NCBI GenBank assembly: GCA_013334225.1
Contig: JAAXXY010000003.1
Span: 62,001-126,000 of the forward strand
Source: Chlorobiaceae bacterium
Lineage (GTDB): Bacteria > Bacteroidota > Chlorobiia > Chlorobiales > Chlorobiaceae
Direction: 5' to 3'
Length of the DNA stretch: 64,000 nucleotides
Below the pieces are notes generated by a model, which worked only from the letters and a program-made list of their open reading frames with translations, searched no databases and had not been told where the DNA came from. The stretch's first letter is position 1; every line of letters begins with the position of its first letter. A program made the position numbers and the translations under genes. Of this stretch, positions 1 to 10,116 are shown piece after piece.

Positions 1-918
1 GTCCGCCTTCCCTTTCGCATTACCCTTGAGTGAATAGATGCCGGGCGGCAGGTCGAATGCAGGGTAAAAGATCCTTATATCGTCACTGTGGAGGTCAAGC
101 TGCCGGATATTCAGGAAAGAGGTGCTCAGGTTGATTTCCTTTGTGAAAGCACTGGCTGAGAAAATATTGAAATGGTCTATAGTTGCGGAGAGCTCCGCAC
201 GGCTTTTATTACTTTCAGCTTTGAAGGCCAATACTTCTGAACGGTTTTCCGAAAACTGGAATTTTCCTGATGCCTGCCTCATTGAGAACCGGTGTCGAGG
301 TATATTGAAGAGCAGCTTGTCAAGGGAGCCTTTCAGTTCATTTTTCTTTGCGCTGAAGGACGTAAGCGACATCGATACATCTTTCAATGCAAGATCGATG
401 TTGGTCTCATGTTTTTTATTGCCGGTGAATGAAAGGCTGCTGCTGTCCAACTGAAGCTTTTTACAGAAAAAATGTTCTATCGGAAACCAGGTCGAATCAG
501 GGCCTCGGGGCTTGAAAATTCGTTGAAGATTGAGTGTTCCGTTATTTTCCTCGACAATATCGATATTGAGAGAATCTGCATCGAGCCGGCGAAGGTAGAG
601 ATTTTTTATTTTCGGCTGAAGCACCGTCAGAAAATTGAATTTCATAGAAACACGGCGTGCTTCAATTGCTGGCTTTTTTTCTTTCAGGTCATAAATGCGC
701 GGGTTTACCAGGACAACATTGTTTGGAAATTTCAGGTGCAGTTCCTCAATATCGAGCCTGCCGAAAAACTGTTCGTTGAAAAGTGAAACCACCCTGTTTT
801 TTGCCCAGAGATCGAGAATTCCGCTGTTCAGTACCAGCAGTGAAACTAGCGAAAGAAACAGCACGAACCCTGAAAACGCTGTCAATATGATAACCGAATA
901 ATGTTTAATGCGTTTCAC
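1..918 (-). CDS. TamB/AsmA-like envelope protein, N-terminal part (runs off the window)
   Basis: An uninterrupted minus-strand frame of 306 codons enters from beyond base 1 and starts with GTG at 918, overlapping the end of rfaE2 by 14 bases. The N-terminus is basic, then one hydrophobic anchor at about residues 8-30. The rest is a soluble, beta-rich chain with the pattern of AsmA/TamB proteins (L-x-I-E-x-L-x-L-x-F-P-N, then I-Y-D). Proteins of this family are inner-membrane anchored and span the periplasm, acting in outer-membrane protein insertion or lipid transport. The GTG start is inferred: it is the only start codon placed upstream of the anchor, and the overlap suggests translational coupling to rfaE2. 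The family call rests on architecture only, because the diagnostic C-terminal domain lies outside the window. Confidence 0.7.
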   Translation of the reverse strand, partial: MKRIKHYSVIILTAFSGFVLFLSLVSLLVLNSGILDLWAKNRVVSLFNEQFFGRLDIEELHLKFPNNVVLVNPRIYDLKEKKPAIEARRVSMKFNFLTVLQPKIKNLYLRRLDADSLNIDIVEENNGTLNLQRIFKPRGPDSTWFPIEHFFCKKLQLDSSSLSFTGNKKHETNIDLALKDVSMSLTSFSAKKNELKGSLDKLLFNIPRHRFSMRQASGKFQFSENRSEVLAFKAESNKSRAELSATIDHFNIFSASAFTKEINLSTSFLNIRQLDLHSDDIRIFYPAFDLPPGIYSLKGNAKGKAD

Positions 919-1417
919 CGCTGATCAGGGATTGAGAATAGATACGAATGATTTTTTCTATGATGCCGCTTGTCGAGCGCCCTTCGAGCAGCGGAAGCGT
1001 AAGGACCTGCCCTCCATGTTCCAGAACAGCCCCGGCACCTGCAATCTGGTCGATATGCCAGTCGGCTCCCTTGACAAGGATATCCGGCAGCAAGGTGTTG
1101 ATAAGGTTTTCCGGAGTGTCTTCGTTAAAGAGCGTTACGGCATCCACCACCTCAAGTGCTGAAAGTACCGCAGCTCTATCGGTTTCGCAGCAGACCGGCC
1201 TCTGCGGGCCCTTCAGCCTCCGGACGGATTTGTCGCTGTTGAGACCAATTACAAGTTTGTCGCCAAGCAGCCTTGCCGCCCTGAGGTACGAGACATGTCC
1301 GGCGTGCATGATATCGAAGCATCCGTTTGAAAAAACAACCTTTTGTCCTGATAACTGCCAGGAGCGGACTTTTTCAACTGTATCAGAACGTGTGAAAAGC
1401 TTGTCGGAAAAATTCAT
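905..1417 (-). CDS. rfaE2: D-glycero-beta-D-manno-heptose 1-phosphate adenylyltransferase (RfaE domain II)
   Basis: A 170-residue cytidylyltransferase-fold protein that activates heptose 1-phosphate to ADP-heptose for the LPS inner core. The nucleotide-binding signature is visible as NGCFD at 31-35 followed by HAGH at 38-41, the HxGH motif of this superfamily. The length fits the stand-alone adenylyltransferase, without the N-terminal kinase half found in the bifunctional HldE protein. It is transcribed away from the acyltransferase gene at 1536 and overlaps the TamB/AsmA-like gene downstream. All three genes serve the outer envelope. The kinase and epimerase of the pathway are not in this window. 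Confidence 0.9.
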   Translation of the reverse strand: MNFSDKLFTRSDTVEKVRSWQLSGQKVVFSNGCFDIMHAGHVSYLRAARLLGDKLVIGLNSDKSVRRLKGPQRPVCCETDRAAVLSALEVVDAVTLFNEDTPENLINTLLPDILVKGADWHIDQIAGAGAVLEHGGQVLTLPLLEGRSTSGIIEKIIRIYSQSLISGETH

Positions 1418-1535
1418 GCCCTTGCTTTTTATAAAGATTGGATCACTTTCAGGTAAAGGAGTAAATTGCCGATTATTTTTTCAATTTACCTTATCCATCT
1501 GTATCGTCCGAATTTTAATATACAGTCGATTATTT

Positions 1536-2462
1536 ATGAAACTCACCCGGATAAAAAACGACAGGGCAGCGGAAAAAATTCTTGTCGGCATCATGTCGTT
1601 TTTTGCCATTCTGATCAGGAGCGTAAGCTTGAAAACATCTGAAGCCATTGCTTGTTTCCTTGGTGATTTTGCCTATTACATCCTGAAAACAAGACGAAAA
1701 CTCGTTATTGAAAACCTGTCTATTGCTTTTCCGGAAAAGAACCACTCGGAAATAAAAGCGATTGCAAAAAAGGTCTATCGTAACCAGGCTGAAAATATCG
1801 TTGAAACGATACGTCTGCCGATGATAAAAACAGCAGAAGATGCAGCCCGTTTTCTGGAAGTCGATTCTGAAGCAATCCTCGCCAAGACGATCGATCAGAA
1901 AAAAGGAGGCGTTCTGGTTTCGGCCCATTTTGGAAACTGGGAGCTTCTGGCTTTCTGCAGCGGATTACTGATGCATTCTCATACCATAGTCGTCAAAGAA
2001 CTGACCAATAAAGCGATTGACCGCAGGATGAACGAGATCAGAACAATGCGCGGCAATCAGATTGTTTACGATAACCGGGCTCTACGTGAAGGATTGAGAA
2101 CCTTGCAGCAGGGAGGGATTCTGACTCTTCTTGGCGATCAGTCCGATCCGAGTGCCGGTTTTTTCACTGAATTTATGGGCCGCCGGACTTCAGTTTTTCT
2201 TGGGCCGGCTTTTTTTGCCTTGAAGGCAGGGGTGCCATTGTTTGTAGTTTTATGTCGAAGGGCAGGCAACGGCCGATATGTTGCTGATATTGAAGAAATT
2301 GATACTACAGGATTCGGATCTTCCAAAACTGATATCGAAGAAATTGCCAGGCGTTATACCAGGATAATTGAAAAAGCTCTCTATCAGTATCCTGAAGAGT
2401 GGTTTTGGCTTCATAACCGATGGAAAGTGATTGAACCAGGACCGGAAGGTTTACATGGTTGA
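1536..2462 (+). CDS. LpxL/HtrB-family lysophospholipid (lipid A) acyltransferase
   Basis: A 308-residue member of the bacterial lipid A acyltransferase family, which adds a secondary acyl chain to a lipid A precursor at the inner-membrane surface. The catalytic HxxxxE motif is clear at residues 131-136 (HFGNWE). A hydrophobic N-terminal stretch at about 14-30 anchors it. The frame is open for several hundred bases further upstream, but that part is antisense to rfaE2. The ATG at 1536 gives a normal N-terminus and the usual family length of about 300. It is divergent from rfaE2, so both promoters must lie in 1418-1535. Which acyl position it modifies cannot be read from sequence. Confidence 0.88.
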   Translation: MKLTRIKNDRAAEKILVGIMSFFAILIRSVSLKTSEAIACFLGDFAYYILKTRRKLVIENLSIAFPEKNHSEIKAIAKKVYRNQAENIVETIRLPMIKTAEDAARFLEVDSEAILAKTIDQKKGGVLVSAHFGNWELLAFCSGLLMHSHTIVVKELTNKAIDRRMNEIRTMRGNQIVYDNRALREGLRTLQQGGILTLLGDQSDPSAGFFTEFMGRRTSVFLGPAFFALKAGVPLFVVLCRRAGNGRYVADIEEIDTTGFGSSKTDIEEIARRYTRIIEKALYQYPEEWFWLHNRWKVIEPGPEGLHG

Positions 2463-2463
2463 A

Positions 2464-2486
2464 CCCGGGTAAAATTTATTCCCGGG
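2464..2486 (+). terminator. Hairpin after the acyltransferase gene
   Basis: A perfect 6-bp stem (CCCGGG on both sides of an 11-base A/T-rich loop) begins one base after the acyltransferase stop codon. No T tract follows, so it is a weak intrinsic terminator candidate and might only stabilise the mRNA end. Confidence 0.35.
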
Positions 2487-2538
2487 CTGCCTGGAAAAAA
2501 GAACGAAAGGAGTGATCAGCCGGGATCCTCCGGTGAAA

Positions 2539-2590
2539 CGTTGAAGCGAAAGGGAATTTTTCAACGCTGCATTATGTTGATATTATGCAG
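2539..2590 (+). promoter_or_regulatory. Two adjacent inverted repeats upstream of hsp20
   Basis: CGTTGAA (2539-2545) is matched by TTCAACG (2560-2566), a perfect 7-bp inverted repeat with a 14-base spacer. It abuts a second one, CTGCATTAT / ATTATGCAG (2567-2590, one mismatch, 6-base spacer). A TATAAT -10-like hexamer follows at 2615-2620, ahead of the hsp20 start at 2642. Neither repeat matches CIRCE (TTAGCACTC-N9-GAGTGCTAA). They could be operators or activator sites for heat-shock control. Confidence 0.4.
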
Positions 2591-2641
2591 ACATTAACTG
2601 AATACTACTAACGGTATAATTATCAGAAATGGAGATCAGTC

Positions 2642-3061
2642 ATGGCATTGAAACTTTATGGCAGGGACCCCATCAAAATGTTCGAAGATGTTTTCAACGA
2701 CAAGGTATCTCCTTTCTTTTCTTCCATGATTACGCCGTCCTTCAGGGTGGATATCAGCGAGGATGAAAAGGCCCTCTATGTATCTGCCGATATGCCCGGC
2801 ATGAAGAAAGAAGATGTCAGAGTGTCTATGGAAGACGATGTTCTTTGTATCAGTGCCGAGAGACAGCAGGAGGAGGAAGAAAAGAAAAAAGGTTACCATC
2901 GGATCGAGAGATCCTGGGGAAGTATGAGCAGAAGCTTTACGGTCGGTGAAAATGTCGATGCCGAAAACATTTCGGCTTCTTATGACAACGGGGTTCTGAA
3001 AGTCACCATTCCTAAAAAAGAAGCCGAACCGAAGAAAGGCAAGGAAATCGAGGTCAAGTGA
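2642..3061 (+). CDS. Hsp20/alpha-crystallin family small heat-shock protein
   Basis: A 139-residue ATP-independent holdase chaperone that binds unfolding proteins in the cytoplasm. The alpha-crystallin domain spans about residues 33-125 and ends in the signature A-x-x-x-N-G-V-L at 112-119. A C-terminal I-x-V motif (136-138) is the usual oligomerisation tail. A glutamate/lysine-rich loop lies at 76-84. The ATG at 2642 is preceded by GGAG, and a TATAAT hexamer lies about 20 bases upstream. The gene is monocistronic, ending at a strong bidirectional terminator it shares with bchE. Confidence 0.95.
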   Translation: MALKLYGRDPIKMFEDVFNDKVSPFFSSMITPSFRVDISEDEKALYVSADMPGMKKEDVRVSMEDDVLCISAERQQEEEEKKKGYHRIERSWGSMSRSFTVGENVDAENISASYDNGVLKVTIPKKEAEPKKGKEIEVK

Positions 3062-3091
3062 CCCGATTGCGGAAGAAGAAGCTGAAAACAG

Positions 3092-3119
3092 AAAAACCTC
3101 CGGAATTCCGGAGGTTTTT
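3092..3119 (+). terminator. Bidirectional terminator between hsp20 and bchE
   Basis: AAAAACCTCCGGAA and its exact reverse complement form a perfect palindrome with an A tract on one side and a T tract on the other. It lies 30 bases after the hsp20 stop and 27 bases before the end of the convergent bchE gene, so it can serve both. Confidence 0.88.
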
Positions 3120-3145
3120 CTGTTTCTGTATGTTTGTAAAGCACA

Positions 3146-4786
3146 TCAGCAGTTGCGGACGGTAGACGAGGTGCGGTCCTTGATGGTGCTTTCATCGAAC
3201 GCATCCCAGTCATGTTCGTCATGCTCGCGCTGGTATCCAGCCTCTTTCAGACCGAAGCTCATGTCGGCAACCATTTCCGGTCGAAGTTCCTTGAGGTTCT
3301 TTACCTCGTCCTGTGTGAGGATCCTTGACTTGTCGAACCCGAGGTCGATTTCGATCTTGCGGTTTTTGGTCTTGACGCGATCGATGTCGTAGAAGCGCTT
3401 GGTGATCGTGGTCTGGGCAAATGCCTTCAGACAGCCGAGCATGTATTTGCGGACATAGGGGTCCTTGATCCACGGGTAGCTGAAGAAGGTCTTGCGTGCA
3501 TAGAAACGCGCATAGGATTTCAGCACGCCTTTCAGCACGTCCTCTCTTTCCATGTTATCCGGCTTGATGATCGGCGAGACGAAGTTGTAGCGTGAATAGT
3601 CGCGGACTTCGACCCTGTCGCCAAGCTCCTTGAAAAGGTCGGAGAATGGCCATGGCGTATAGATGGTCCAGTTTGCCATGTCGGGATCCCAGTCCTTGCA
3701 GAGCTGATAGGTCTCCTCGATGGTTTCCATAGTTTCGTGTTCGAGACCCATGACGAACTGCGCTTCGGCCACGATGCCGTTTTTCTGGAGCAGCTTGATG
3801 GCGAACTTGTTCTCTTCGATGGTGGTTTCCTTGCGGAAACGGTTCAGGTTCATCTGGCTTGCCGCTTCGGTGCCCAAAGAGACATGCACCAGTCCGGCCT
3901 TGCGGAAGAACGGAAGCAGGTCTGCGTCGCGCATGATGTCGGTCACTCGGGTGTTGATGCCCCAGGTGACATCGAGCTTGCGATCGATAAGTTCCTGGCA
4001 TAGTGCCACGAACTTCTGCTTGTTGATGGTCGGTTCCTCGTCCGCGAGAATGAAGAAACCTACATTGTATTTCTTGACCAGGATTTCAATCTCGTCCACG
4101 AAATCCTTCGGGCTGCGTGCACGGTACCTGCGCCAGAACTGCCACTGTGAACAGAAGGTGCAGGTAAAAGGGCAGCCCCTGGCAAAGTTGGGAACGGCAA
4201 GACGACAGTTGAGCGGGGTGTAGATGTATTTATCCCAGTCGTAAAGGCTCCAGTCAGGAGAAAGGGTATCGAGATCCTCTATTACCGGGTGGGCGGCGGT
4301 TGCAAAAACACTGCCGTCATTGTCGACGTAAGCGATACCGGTAATATTTCCACGGTTCTCTCTGTCGGTGCCGGCTGCAATTTCTTTTATGAGGTTGACC
4401 GTAACTTCTTCGCCTTCTCCGCGCACTACGTAATCGGTTTCAGGCGCTTCACTGAGTACCTGGGGATACATGAAGGTCGAGTGGATCCCACCCATGATTG
4501 TTCTGATTTTCGGATCTACTTTCTTGGCTAGTTTCATGATATCCTGCGCCTTGAAGATAGAAGGCGTGATATTGGTCGCCATGACCACATCCGGTTTGTT
4601 TTTCCGGATAATCTCCTCGATCTGGTCGTCGGGAAGATCGTCAGCCATAGCGTCGACAAAGCGTACCTGATCAAAACCGGCCTTTTTAAGGGCGCCTCCG
4701 ATATAGGCAACCCAGCTTGGCGTCCAGTTGCCGGCAATCTCGGCTCCGCCGGAATGATAATTAGGCTGAATCATCAGAATTTTCAT
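3146..4786 (-). CDS. bchE: Anaerobic Mg-protoporphyrin IX monomethyl ester oxidative cyclase
   Basis: A 546-residue radical-SAM enzyme that closes the isocyclic E ring of Mg-protoporphyrin monomethyl ester to give divinyl protochlorophyllide without oxygen, the route expected in strict anaerobes. An N-terminal B12-binding-like Rossmann domain (about 1-180) precedes the radical-SAM domain, whose cluster-binding CxxxCxxC is at Cys205, Cys209 and Cys212. Length and domain order match BchE. The ATG at 4786 is chosen over an in-frame TTG nine bases upstream, because GGAGGG sits at proper spacing before the ATG and abuts the TTG. It is the last gene of bchH-bchM-bchE. Confidence 0.95.
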   Translation of the reverse strand: MKILMIQPNYHSGGAEIAGNWTPSWVAYIGGALKKAGFDQVRFVDAMADDLPDDQIEEIIRKNKPDVVMATNITPSIFKAQDIMKLAKKVDPKIRTIMGGIHSTFMYPQVLSEAPETDYVVRGEGEEVTVNLIKEIAAGTDRENRGNITGIAYVDNDGSVFATAAHPVIEDLDTLSPDWSLYDWDKYIYTPLNCRLAVPNFARGCPFTCTFCSQWQFWRRYRARSPKDFVDEIEILVKKYNVGFFILADEEPTINKQKFVALCQELIDRKLDVTWGINTRVTDIMRDADLLPFFRKAGLVHVSLGTEAASQMNLNRFRKETTIEENKFAIKLLQKNGIVAEAQFVMGLEHETMETIEETYQLCKDWDPDMANWTIYTPWPFSDLFKELGDRVEVRDYSRYNFVSPIIKPDNMEREDVLKGVLKSYARFYARKTFFSYPWIKDPYVRKYMLGCLKAFAQTTITKRFYDIDRVKTKNRKIEIDLGFDKSRILTQDEVKNLKELRPEMVADMSFGLKEAGYQREHDEHDWDAFDESTIKDRTSSTVRNC

Positions 4787-4924
4787 CGGTAACAACCCTC
4801 CAGGTATATAGTTTTACAAAACAGGGAGTGCAAAGAGGACAATGCTTTCCTTCAATTAAAAAATCCCTGAACCATTAATTTACAATTTATTTATAAAAAT
4901 ATCATAAGGTTTTCATACATGAAC

Positions 4925-5623
4925 TCAGTTGTGCATGGCGCTCATCAGCATGGTATGGTAAAAGCCGAAGCTGATCTTCTCCTGCTTGCTGACCTGCATG
5001 CCGTTTGATTTCATGGCCTTGCTCATCTGTTCATCCGTGATCATCTGGATGGTTGTCCGGCGTTCTTTTTTCGGAAAATATCCTCCGATCCAGTGCTGCA
5101 AGGCAAGGATCCTGTTGTATGGGGCATATGTGAAAATGACCGGGCCTTTCGTCAGGCGGGCCAGATTGCCGAACGCCTGCGAGAACCCTTCCGCCGGATA
5201 ATGTATAAGAACGTCGAAGCAGACCACCGCATCATAATTTCCGGAAACGGATTCTATGGTATTCACTTCGAATTCAATGTTTTTTTTGACTCCCTGCTGA
5301 ATGGCATCGGCTTTTGCCTTGTCGACCATCTGCGAGGCTATGTCCACCGATTTGACTTTGTATCCTGCCTTCGCAAGTCTTATGCTGAACAGTCCGGTTC
5401 CGCATCCGGCATCGAGAATTGACGCCCCTTGCGGGAGGCCAAGCTGCTGCAGCCAATCAAAAGCCTTGTCCATCATAACCGCATGGCCCTGCCGGACAGT
5501 GTTTCTGACGGTTGAAAGCTTGTCGTTTCCATAAATCGACGCCCAGCGATGAAATCCCTGGCCGTTGAAATAGGATCGGAGCATTTTCTTGTGTTCTTCG
5601 GCATTGAAAGAGGTGCTGCTCAT
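4925..5623 (-). CDS. bchM: Mg-protoporphyrin IX methyltransferase
   Basis: A 232-residue SAM-dependent methyltransferase that esterifies the C13 propionate of Mg-protoporphyrin IX. The SAM-binding glycine motif DAGCGTG is at 71-77, and the N-terminal segment (FNGQGFHRW, then YG) is characteristic of BchM/ChlM. It lies 41 bases after bchH and 138 bases before bchE, all on the minus strand, so product and substrate pass in pathway order along the operon. The protein is expected to be soluble or membrane-associated. Confidence 0.95.
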   Translation of the reverse strand: MSSTSFNAEEHKKMLRSYFNGQGFHRWASIYGNDKLSTVRNTVRQGHAVMMDKAFDWLQQLGLPQGASILDAGCGTGLFSIRLAKAGYKVKSVDIASQMVDKAKADAIQQGVKKNIEFEVNTIESVSGNYDAVVCFDVLIHYPAEGFSQAFGNLARLTKGPVIFTYAPYNRILALQHWIGGYFPKKERRTTIQMITDEQMSKAMKSNGMQVSKQEKISFGFYHTMLMSAMHN

Positions 5624-5664
5624 GGTATGTTTTTTACGTTGCGAGATTGACTCAATTATATTGT

Positions 5665-8600
5665 TTACAGGTGCTCGAGATGTGCACCTTCTATTCTTGT
5701 TTCAAGATCCGCATAGATATCCTGAAGTTTTTCGATCACTCCCTCATCAGCATCCCAGAACCCTCTGGAGTGCGCTTCAAGAAGCCGCCGCGTCATCGAC
5801 ATGGTGGCCTGCGGGTTGAGCGAAGCAAGGCGTTCGAGCATCGTGCTGTCCTGCAGAAAGGTCGCATTGAACTGATCGTAGGTCCATTTGTTCACTGCAG
5901 AAGCGGTAGCGCTCCATCCGTAGGTGTTGCCGAGATGGGCTTCGATTTCCCTGACGCCCTCGTACCCGTGCTCGAGCATGGATTCATACCACTTCGGGTT
6001 GAGCATTTTCGTGCGTGCCTCGAGCGATACCATTTTTTCGAGCGAACAGATCCTTTGTTTTTTTCCTGTACCGTCGATGTCGCCGACCATCACTTTCGGC
6101 TTTGCCTTGCTCAGGTGCTCCACGGTTTTTGAAACGCCTCCAAGATACTCATAATAATGATCAATATCCGAAATACCGATTTCATAACTGTCAATATTCT
6201 GGAACGTGAGGGTGACATTTTTAAGGGCGGAGCGAAGTGCCTCGGGACATTCCTCCCACTGGCCGTCTGCCCTGACGGCGAAGCTTTTACGGCTGACAAA
6301 GGCGTCTGCAAGCTGACTGTCTTCTTCCCATGAACTGCTTTCGACAAGGTGGTTCACATTTGCTCCATAACTTCCGGGAGCGTTGGAATAAACCCTGTTG
6401 GACGCCTCTTCGAACGTGCAGTTCCGTTCGAGCATCTCCTGCCTGACATGTTTGCGCAGGAAATTCATCTCTTCAGGCTCGTTTGCGGCGGCCGCTATTC
6501 TGGTTGCCTTGTCGAGCAGGCGTACCTGCAGGGTAAGAAGGTCCCTGAATATGCCGCTGACGGTCATGACGACATCGATACGCGGCCGGCCCAGTTCCTC
6601 GAGGGGGACAAGTTCGACGTCGGCGATTTTGCCGAGTTCGTCGGTTTTTGCTTTGACGCCCATCAGCGCGAGAGCCTGTGCAATTCCTTCCCCATCGCTT
6701 TTCAGGTTGTCCGTTCCCCAGAGTACGAGAGCAATTGACTCGGGCAGTTCACCGCTTTCAGCACGGTACTGATCGAGCAGTTGTTCGGCCGAAGTTTTTC
6801 CGGCCTTCTGCGCAAAAGATGATGGAATGGTGTAGGGATCGAGGCTGTGGATGTTCCGTCCTGTCGGAACGATCTCAGGGTTTCGCACCAGATCGTTTCC
6901 TGGAGAGGGTGGAATATATTTGCCGTCAAGCGCATGGAGGAGAGCCTTGAGCTCATGGTTTTCCGAGAGGTTCATGAGTACCGTGTTCAGGAAATGCCAG
7001 AAGTGCTCCAGCTCCTGATGCCTGATTCCGGTTTCGCGGTGCAGGTAGCCGGAGGCTTCGGATATCCTGACGGCACGGCTTGCCTCAAGAGTGCTGTAAA
7101 CGGTCATTGCCGGGTTGTTTCGGGATGGTATCGTTCCCAGAAACTTTTTTACGGTTTCACGGCTGATTGATGTTACCCGTTTCCATTGGTGCTGAAGCTC
7201 GATATCGGTATCCATTGCGTCGATTATCCGGTTGTAATCGTAATGAAGGGCGCGAGCGATCATTTCGGGCAATGTGCGGCCATCAAGTTCGGGCCGGCTG
7301 TGTGCCGCAAGCAAGGCAAGGTGGTCGCAAAGACTTTCCGGAGCCGGCGCTTCACCCATGATATGGAGGCCGAGCGGGATCATGCGTTCCTCAACGAGGT
7401 ACAGCTCGTTCAGAAGCCTCGCAAGGTACTTTTCCTCGGGTTCTTCACTTATGTCTTTGTCCAGTTCGAGGGTGGCGGCGAGCTCTTTCAGCTCCGATAA
7501 AAGCTCGTCCGAAGGCGCATTTCTGTAAGCCGTTATCATCTCTTTCAGTTTTCCGAGCCCCTTGTAGAGTCCGGCATGCTCAAGTGGCGGGGACAGGTAG
7601 CTGATGAGGGTCGCGAATCCGCGCCTTTTAGCGATCGACCCTTCACTCGGATTGTTCACGCAGTAGCAGTAGAAGTTCGGCAGGCCGCCGATCAGTTTTT
7701 TCGGCCAGCATGCGTTCGAAAGGCCGGCCTGTTTGCCAGGCATGAACTCGAGCGCTCCATGGGTGCCGAAATGCACTACGGCATCGGCATCGAAGCATGT
7801 ATCGATCCATGAGTAGAAAGCCGCAAATGCATGGTTTGGTGCTGCATCCTTCGCCATGAGCAGCCGCATCGGGTCACGTTCGTATCCGAAACTGGGCTGC
7901 TGTCCGATAAAGATGTTTCCGAGAGAGCAGCCGAGGATATGGAAACGTTTGCGGTCATTGAGGATCTCTCCCGGAGCGTCGCCCCAGAAAGGTTCGATGG
8001 CAGTGTAATCAGGAAAGAATTTACGGTAATCCTCAACCTGCAGGTGAGCCTCGACGTTACCGTCGGTGCCGTAAATCAGTCGATTGCCTTCGAGCAGCAG
8101 TGTCCTGAGCTTTTCGGCATTTTCGGGGACTTCCACCCGGTATCCTTCAGCTTTCATTTCCAGAAGAAGGCGGTGAAGGCTTTCAAACACGTCGAGATAG
8201 GCCGCAGTTCCGGCATTACCGAGGTTGGGCGGAAAATTGAAAAGCACGATGGCGATTTTCCTCTCCGCTTTGGGTGTTTCCTGCATTCTTATAAATCGAC
8301 GGACACGTTCGGTCACGGTCCCGAGTTCCCGTTCCAGCGGAACAGTCCGTTCAGTGCCCGTTTCTGTTCCTGCATAGACAAGCGGTTCAATGGAACCGTC
8401 GAGTTCGGGAATTGCGACGCTGAGCGCGGTCTGCATGGGAGTAAGTCCGAGACTGCTTTCACGCCATTGTTCGACCGGCTGGAAAGAAAGAGGAATAAGG
8501 TTGAAGCATGGGATGTCGAGTTTCTTCAGTGCGACGACAGCTTCAGGGGCCTTGTTTTCAGCCGGTCCGCCGACAAGTGAAAAACCTGTTGCGTTCAGGA

Positions 8601-9504
8601 GCAGGCGAGGCTTCATTGAACCCGGATTTTCCATACTGAGGAACTGGTCGAATGCCGGCCGGACATCGAGCCCGCCACTGTAGATGATACAGCTTTGTAA
8701 ACCCGCCGATTCGAGGGAGCGTACAAGGGAGTCGAGATGTGCCGTATTTCTGCTCAGCACTGTCGAACGCATGGCAAGGATCACGACAGGGTTTCCTTTA
8801 CTGCCCGGCTTGCTTTTTCTGGACCAGTCAAGGTAGCTGCCAGCGGACAGAAATGGTTCAGGCGCATCAGGATGACATATGGCACTGTCCGGGTAGAAGA
8901 CAGGGTTTTCCTTTGGAAGTCTCCCTTTCCAGCCGGGGATATATCGTTCAACGAGAAGGCAGAGGAACCGTTCAAGGTTCTCCCGGGACCCGTTGAGCCA
9001 GAACTGGTGGGCGGCAATGAAGACATAGATATCACGTGCCCTTCCGGGCAGGTGTTTCATGATTTTGCTGACATTGCGGACCAGGGAAAGCTGGCGCTGG
9101 TTTTCCTGGGCATTGTGCTTCGGCTTGAGCTTTGCTGTCCATTGCTTGAAAATTCCCGATCCTTTCGCTTCTTCCCTGGCTGGTTTGCGCAGGGAAAATT
9201 TTCCAAGCTTTGTCAGGTTCACGAGGGCAGGATTGCTTGTAATCAAGCATACCGGACAAGTGAGCGGTTCGAGCAGTTTATGGAGGGGACGAACGATCTC
9301 TTCGCTGAAAAGCATCGAGCCGAAAACAAAATCAGCTTCCGGAAGGGTTTTTTCAAGCGTTTCCCAGAGCTTTCCGCTGTTGTTGAGGCCCAGACTGAAA
9401 ACGGAAACTTTCAGGTCTGTATCGAACTTTCTGTTAAGCTCACCGGCAGCGGCTTTCAGCACGCTGTTGTTGGTGGCTTCCATGGTAAGAAAGACAAAAT
9501 ACAT
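5665..9504 (-). CDS. bchH: Magnesium chelatase large subunit (BchH family)
   Basis: A 1279-residue CobN/BchH-superfamily protein, the porphyrin-binding catalytic subunit that inserts Mg2+ into protoporphyrin IX with the ATPase subunits BchI and BchD, which are not in this window. The conserved [10 protein letters not shown] stretch of the superfamily lies around residue 580, and length is normal for BchH. Green sulfur bacteria usually carry three paralogues (BchH, BchS, BchT). Linkage to bchM and bchE supports the main bchH role, but sequence alone does not exclude bchS. An alternative start, MEATNNS, lies 7 codons inside. Long open frames on the opposite strand are composition shadows. Confidence 0.9.
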   Translation of the reverse strand: MYFVFLTMEATNNSVLKAAAGELNRKFDTDLKVSVFSLGLNNSGKLWETLEKTLPEADFVFGSMLFSEEIVRPLHKLLEPLTCPVCLITSNPALVNLTKLGKFSLRKPAREEAKGSGIFKQWTAKLKPKHNAQENQRQLSLVRNVSKIMKHLPGRARDIYVFIAAHQFWLNGSRENLERFLCLLVERYIPGWKGRLPKENPVFYPDSAICHPDAPEPFLSAGSYLDWSRKSKPGSKGNPVVILAMRSTVLSRNTAHLDSLVRSLESAGLQSCIIYSGGLDVRPAFDQFLSMENPGSMKPRLLLNATGFSLVGGPAENKAPEAVVALKKLDIPCFNLIPLSFQPVEQWRESSLGLTPMQTALSVAIPELDGSIEPLVYAGTETGTERTVPLERELGTVTERVRRFIRMQETPKAERKIAIVLFNFPPNLGNAGTAAYLDVFESLHRLLLEMKAEGYRVEVPENAEKLRTLLLEGNRLIYGTDGNVEAHLQVEDYRKFFPDYTAIEPFWGDAPGEILNDRKRFHILGCSLGNIFIGQQPSFGYERDPMRLLMAKDAAPNHAFAAFYSWIDTCFDADAVVHFGTHGALEFMPGKQAGLSNACWPKKLIGGLPNFYCYCVNNPSEGSIAKRRGFATLISYLSPPLEHAGLYKGLGKLKEMITAYRNAPSDELLSELKELAATLELDKDISEEPEEKYLARLLNELYLVEERMIPLGLHIMGEAPAPESLCDHLALLAAHSRPELDGRTLPEMIARALHYDYNRIIDAMDTDIELQHQWKRVTSISRETVKKFLGTIPSRNNPAMTVYSTLEASRAVRISEASGYLHRETGIRHQELEHFWHFLNTVLMNLSENHELKALLHALDGKYIPPSPGNDLVRNPEIVPTGRNIHSLDPYTIPSSFAQKAGKTSAEQLLDQYRAESGELPESIALVLWGTDNLKSDGEGIAQALALMGVKAKTDELGKIADVELVPLEELGRPRIDVVMTVSGIFRDLLTLQVRLLDKATRIAAAANEPEEMNFLRKHVRQEMLERNCTFEEASNRVYSNAPGSYGANVNHLVESSSWEEDSQLADAFVSRKSFAVRADGQWEECPEALRSALKNVTLTFQNIDSYEIGISDIDHYYEYLGGVSKTVEHLSKAKPKVMVGDIDGTGKKQRICSLEKMVSLEARTKMLNPKWYESMLEHGYEGVREIEAHLGNTYGWSATASAVNKWTYDQFNATFLQDSTMLERLASLNPQATMSMTRRLLEAHSRGFWDADEGVIEKLQDIYADLETRIEGAHLEHL

Positions 9505-9624
9505 AAATCCAACCTGTCAATAAAAAATGTGGGTAGTGTCAGTTTTTACCTGCTCATGCTCGGCACGGTATGCATGCAATAAAAAAAGCACGTGCCGTAT
9601 CTGGTTTTTTCAAGGTTGAAACCG

Positions 9625-10038
9625 CTAAATCAGAAGGACGGGGTTCTGTTGTAACAGATTGGCTGGTTTGAAAGGCAGAAAAAGAGACGAAATGTATTCT
9701 TTTTCAGGAAACGGGCTGTATCCGGGAAAGAAAAACTGACGCTGATCGAGTGCTTCTGAAAATGACTGGATGCCGGAAGCTGCTGAAAGTGAAAGGTTTT
9801 TATCCTGTTTGGGGCTGAAGAATCCTTTCAGACGAATCAACCCGCTGTTGAAGGTCAGTTCGTGCCTTGAAAGTTCGCACTGTGTGGCAACTTTTTCCGA
9901 GAGCGTCTTTTCCTTTGACTTGGTATTCAGGGACGTTGTCTTGAGGACATTCAAACCGACAACGGAAATCGCAAAAAAAAGAAGAATCTCAAAAGATCGC
10001 CAGATGCTGCACGCTATGTTGCATTTACTTTTGGCCAT
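9625..10038 (-). CDS. Hypothetical protein with one N-terminal membrane segment
   Basis: A 137-residue frame on the minus strand between kdsD and bchH. It has a short basic N-terminus, a hydrophobic helix at about 13-31, and then a polar chain with a phenylalanine-rich C-terminal part. I recognise no family. Its place 78 bases after kdsD, and its membrane-anchored periplasmic layout, would suit an LptC-like role in LPS export, but I see no LptC motif and this is speculation. No clear ribosome binding site precedes the ATG, so the gene itself is not certain. Confidence 0.45.
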   Translation of the reverse strand: MAKSKCNIACSIWRSFEILLFFAISVVGLNVLKTTSLNTKSKEKTLSEKVATQCELSRHELTFNSGLIRLKGFFSPKQDKNLSLSAASGIQSFSEALDQRQFFFPGYSPFPEKEYISSLFLPFKPANLLQQNPVLLI

Positions 10039-10116
10039 CGAAAGGATTTTGAATCAATATATCAAAAGGCTTCCTAAAAAAGAAACGGCTTTCCTGTATT
10101 ACCGGAGCGTTGACGA

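Noticed and set aside
948..1535. An N-terminal extension of the acyltransferase
   Set aside because: It is antisense to rfaE2 and not membrane- or enzyme-like; the ATG at 1536 gives the family length.
7831..9582. Long plus-strand frames opposite bchH
   Set aside because: They lie opposite a clear 1279-residue bchH and have no recognisable domain; they reflect codon bias on the other strand.
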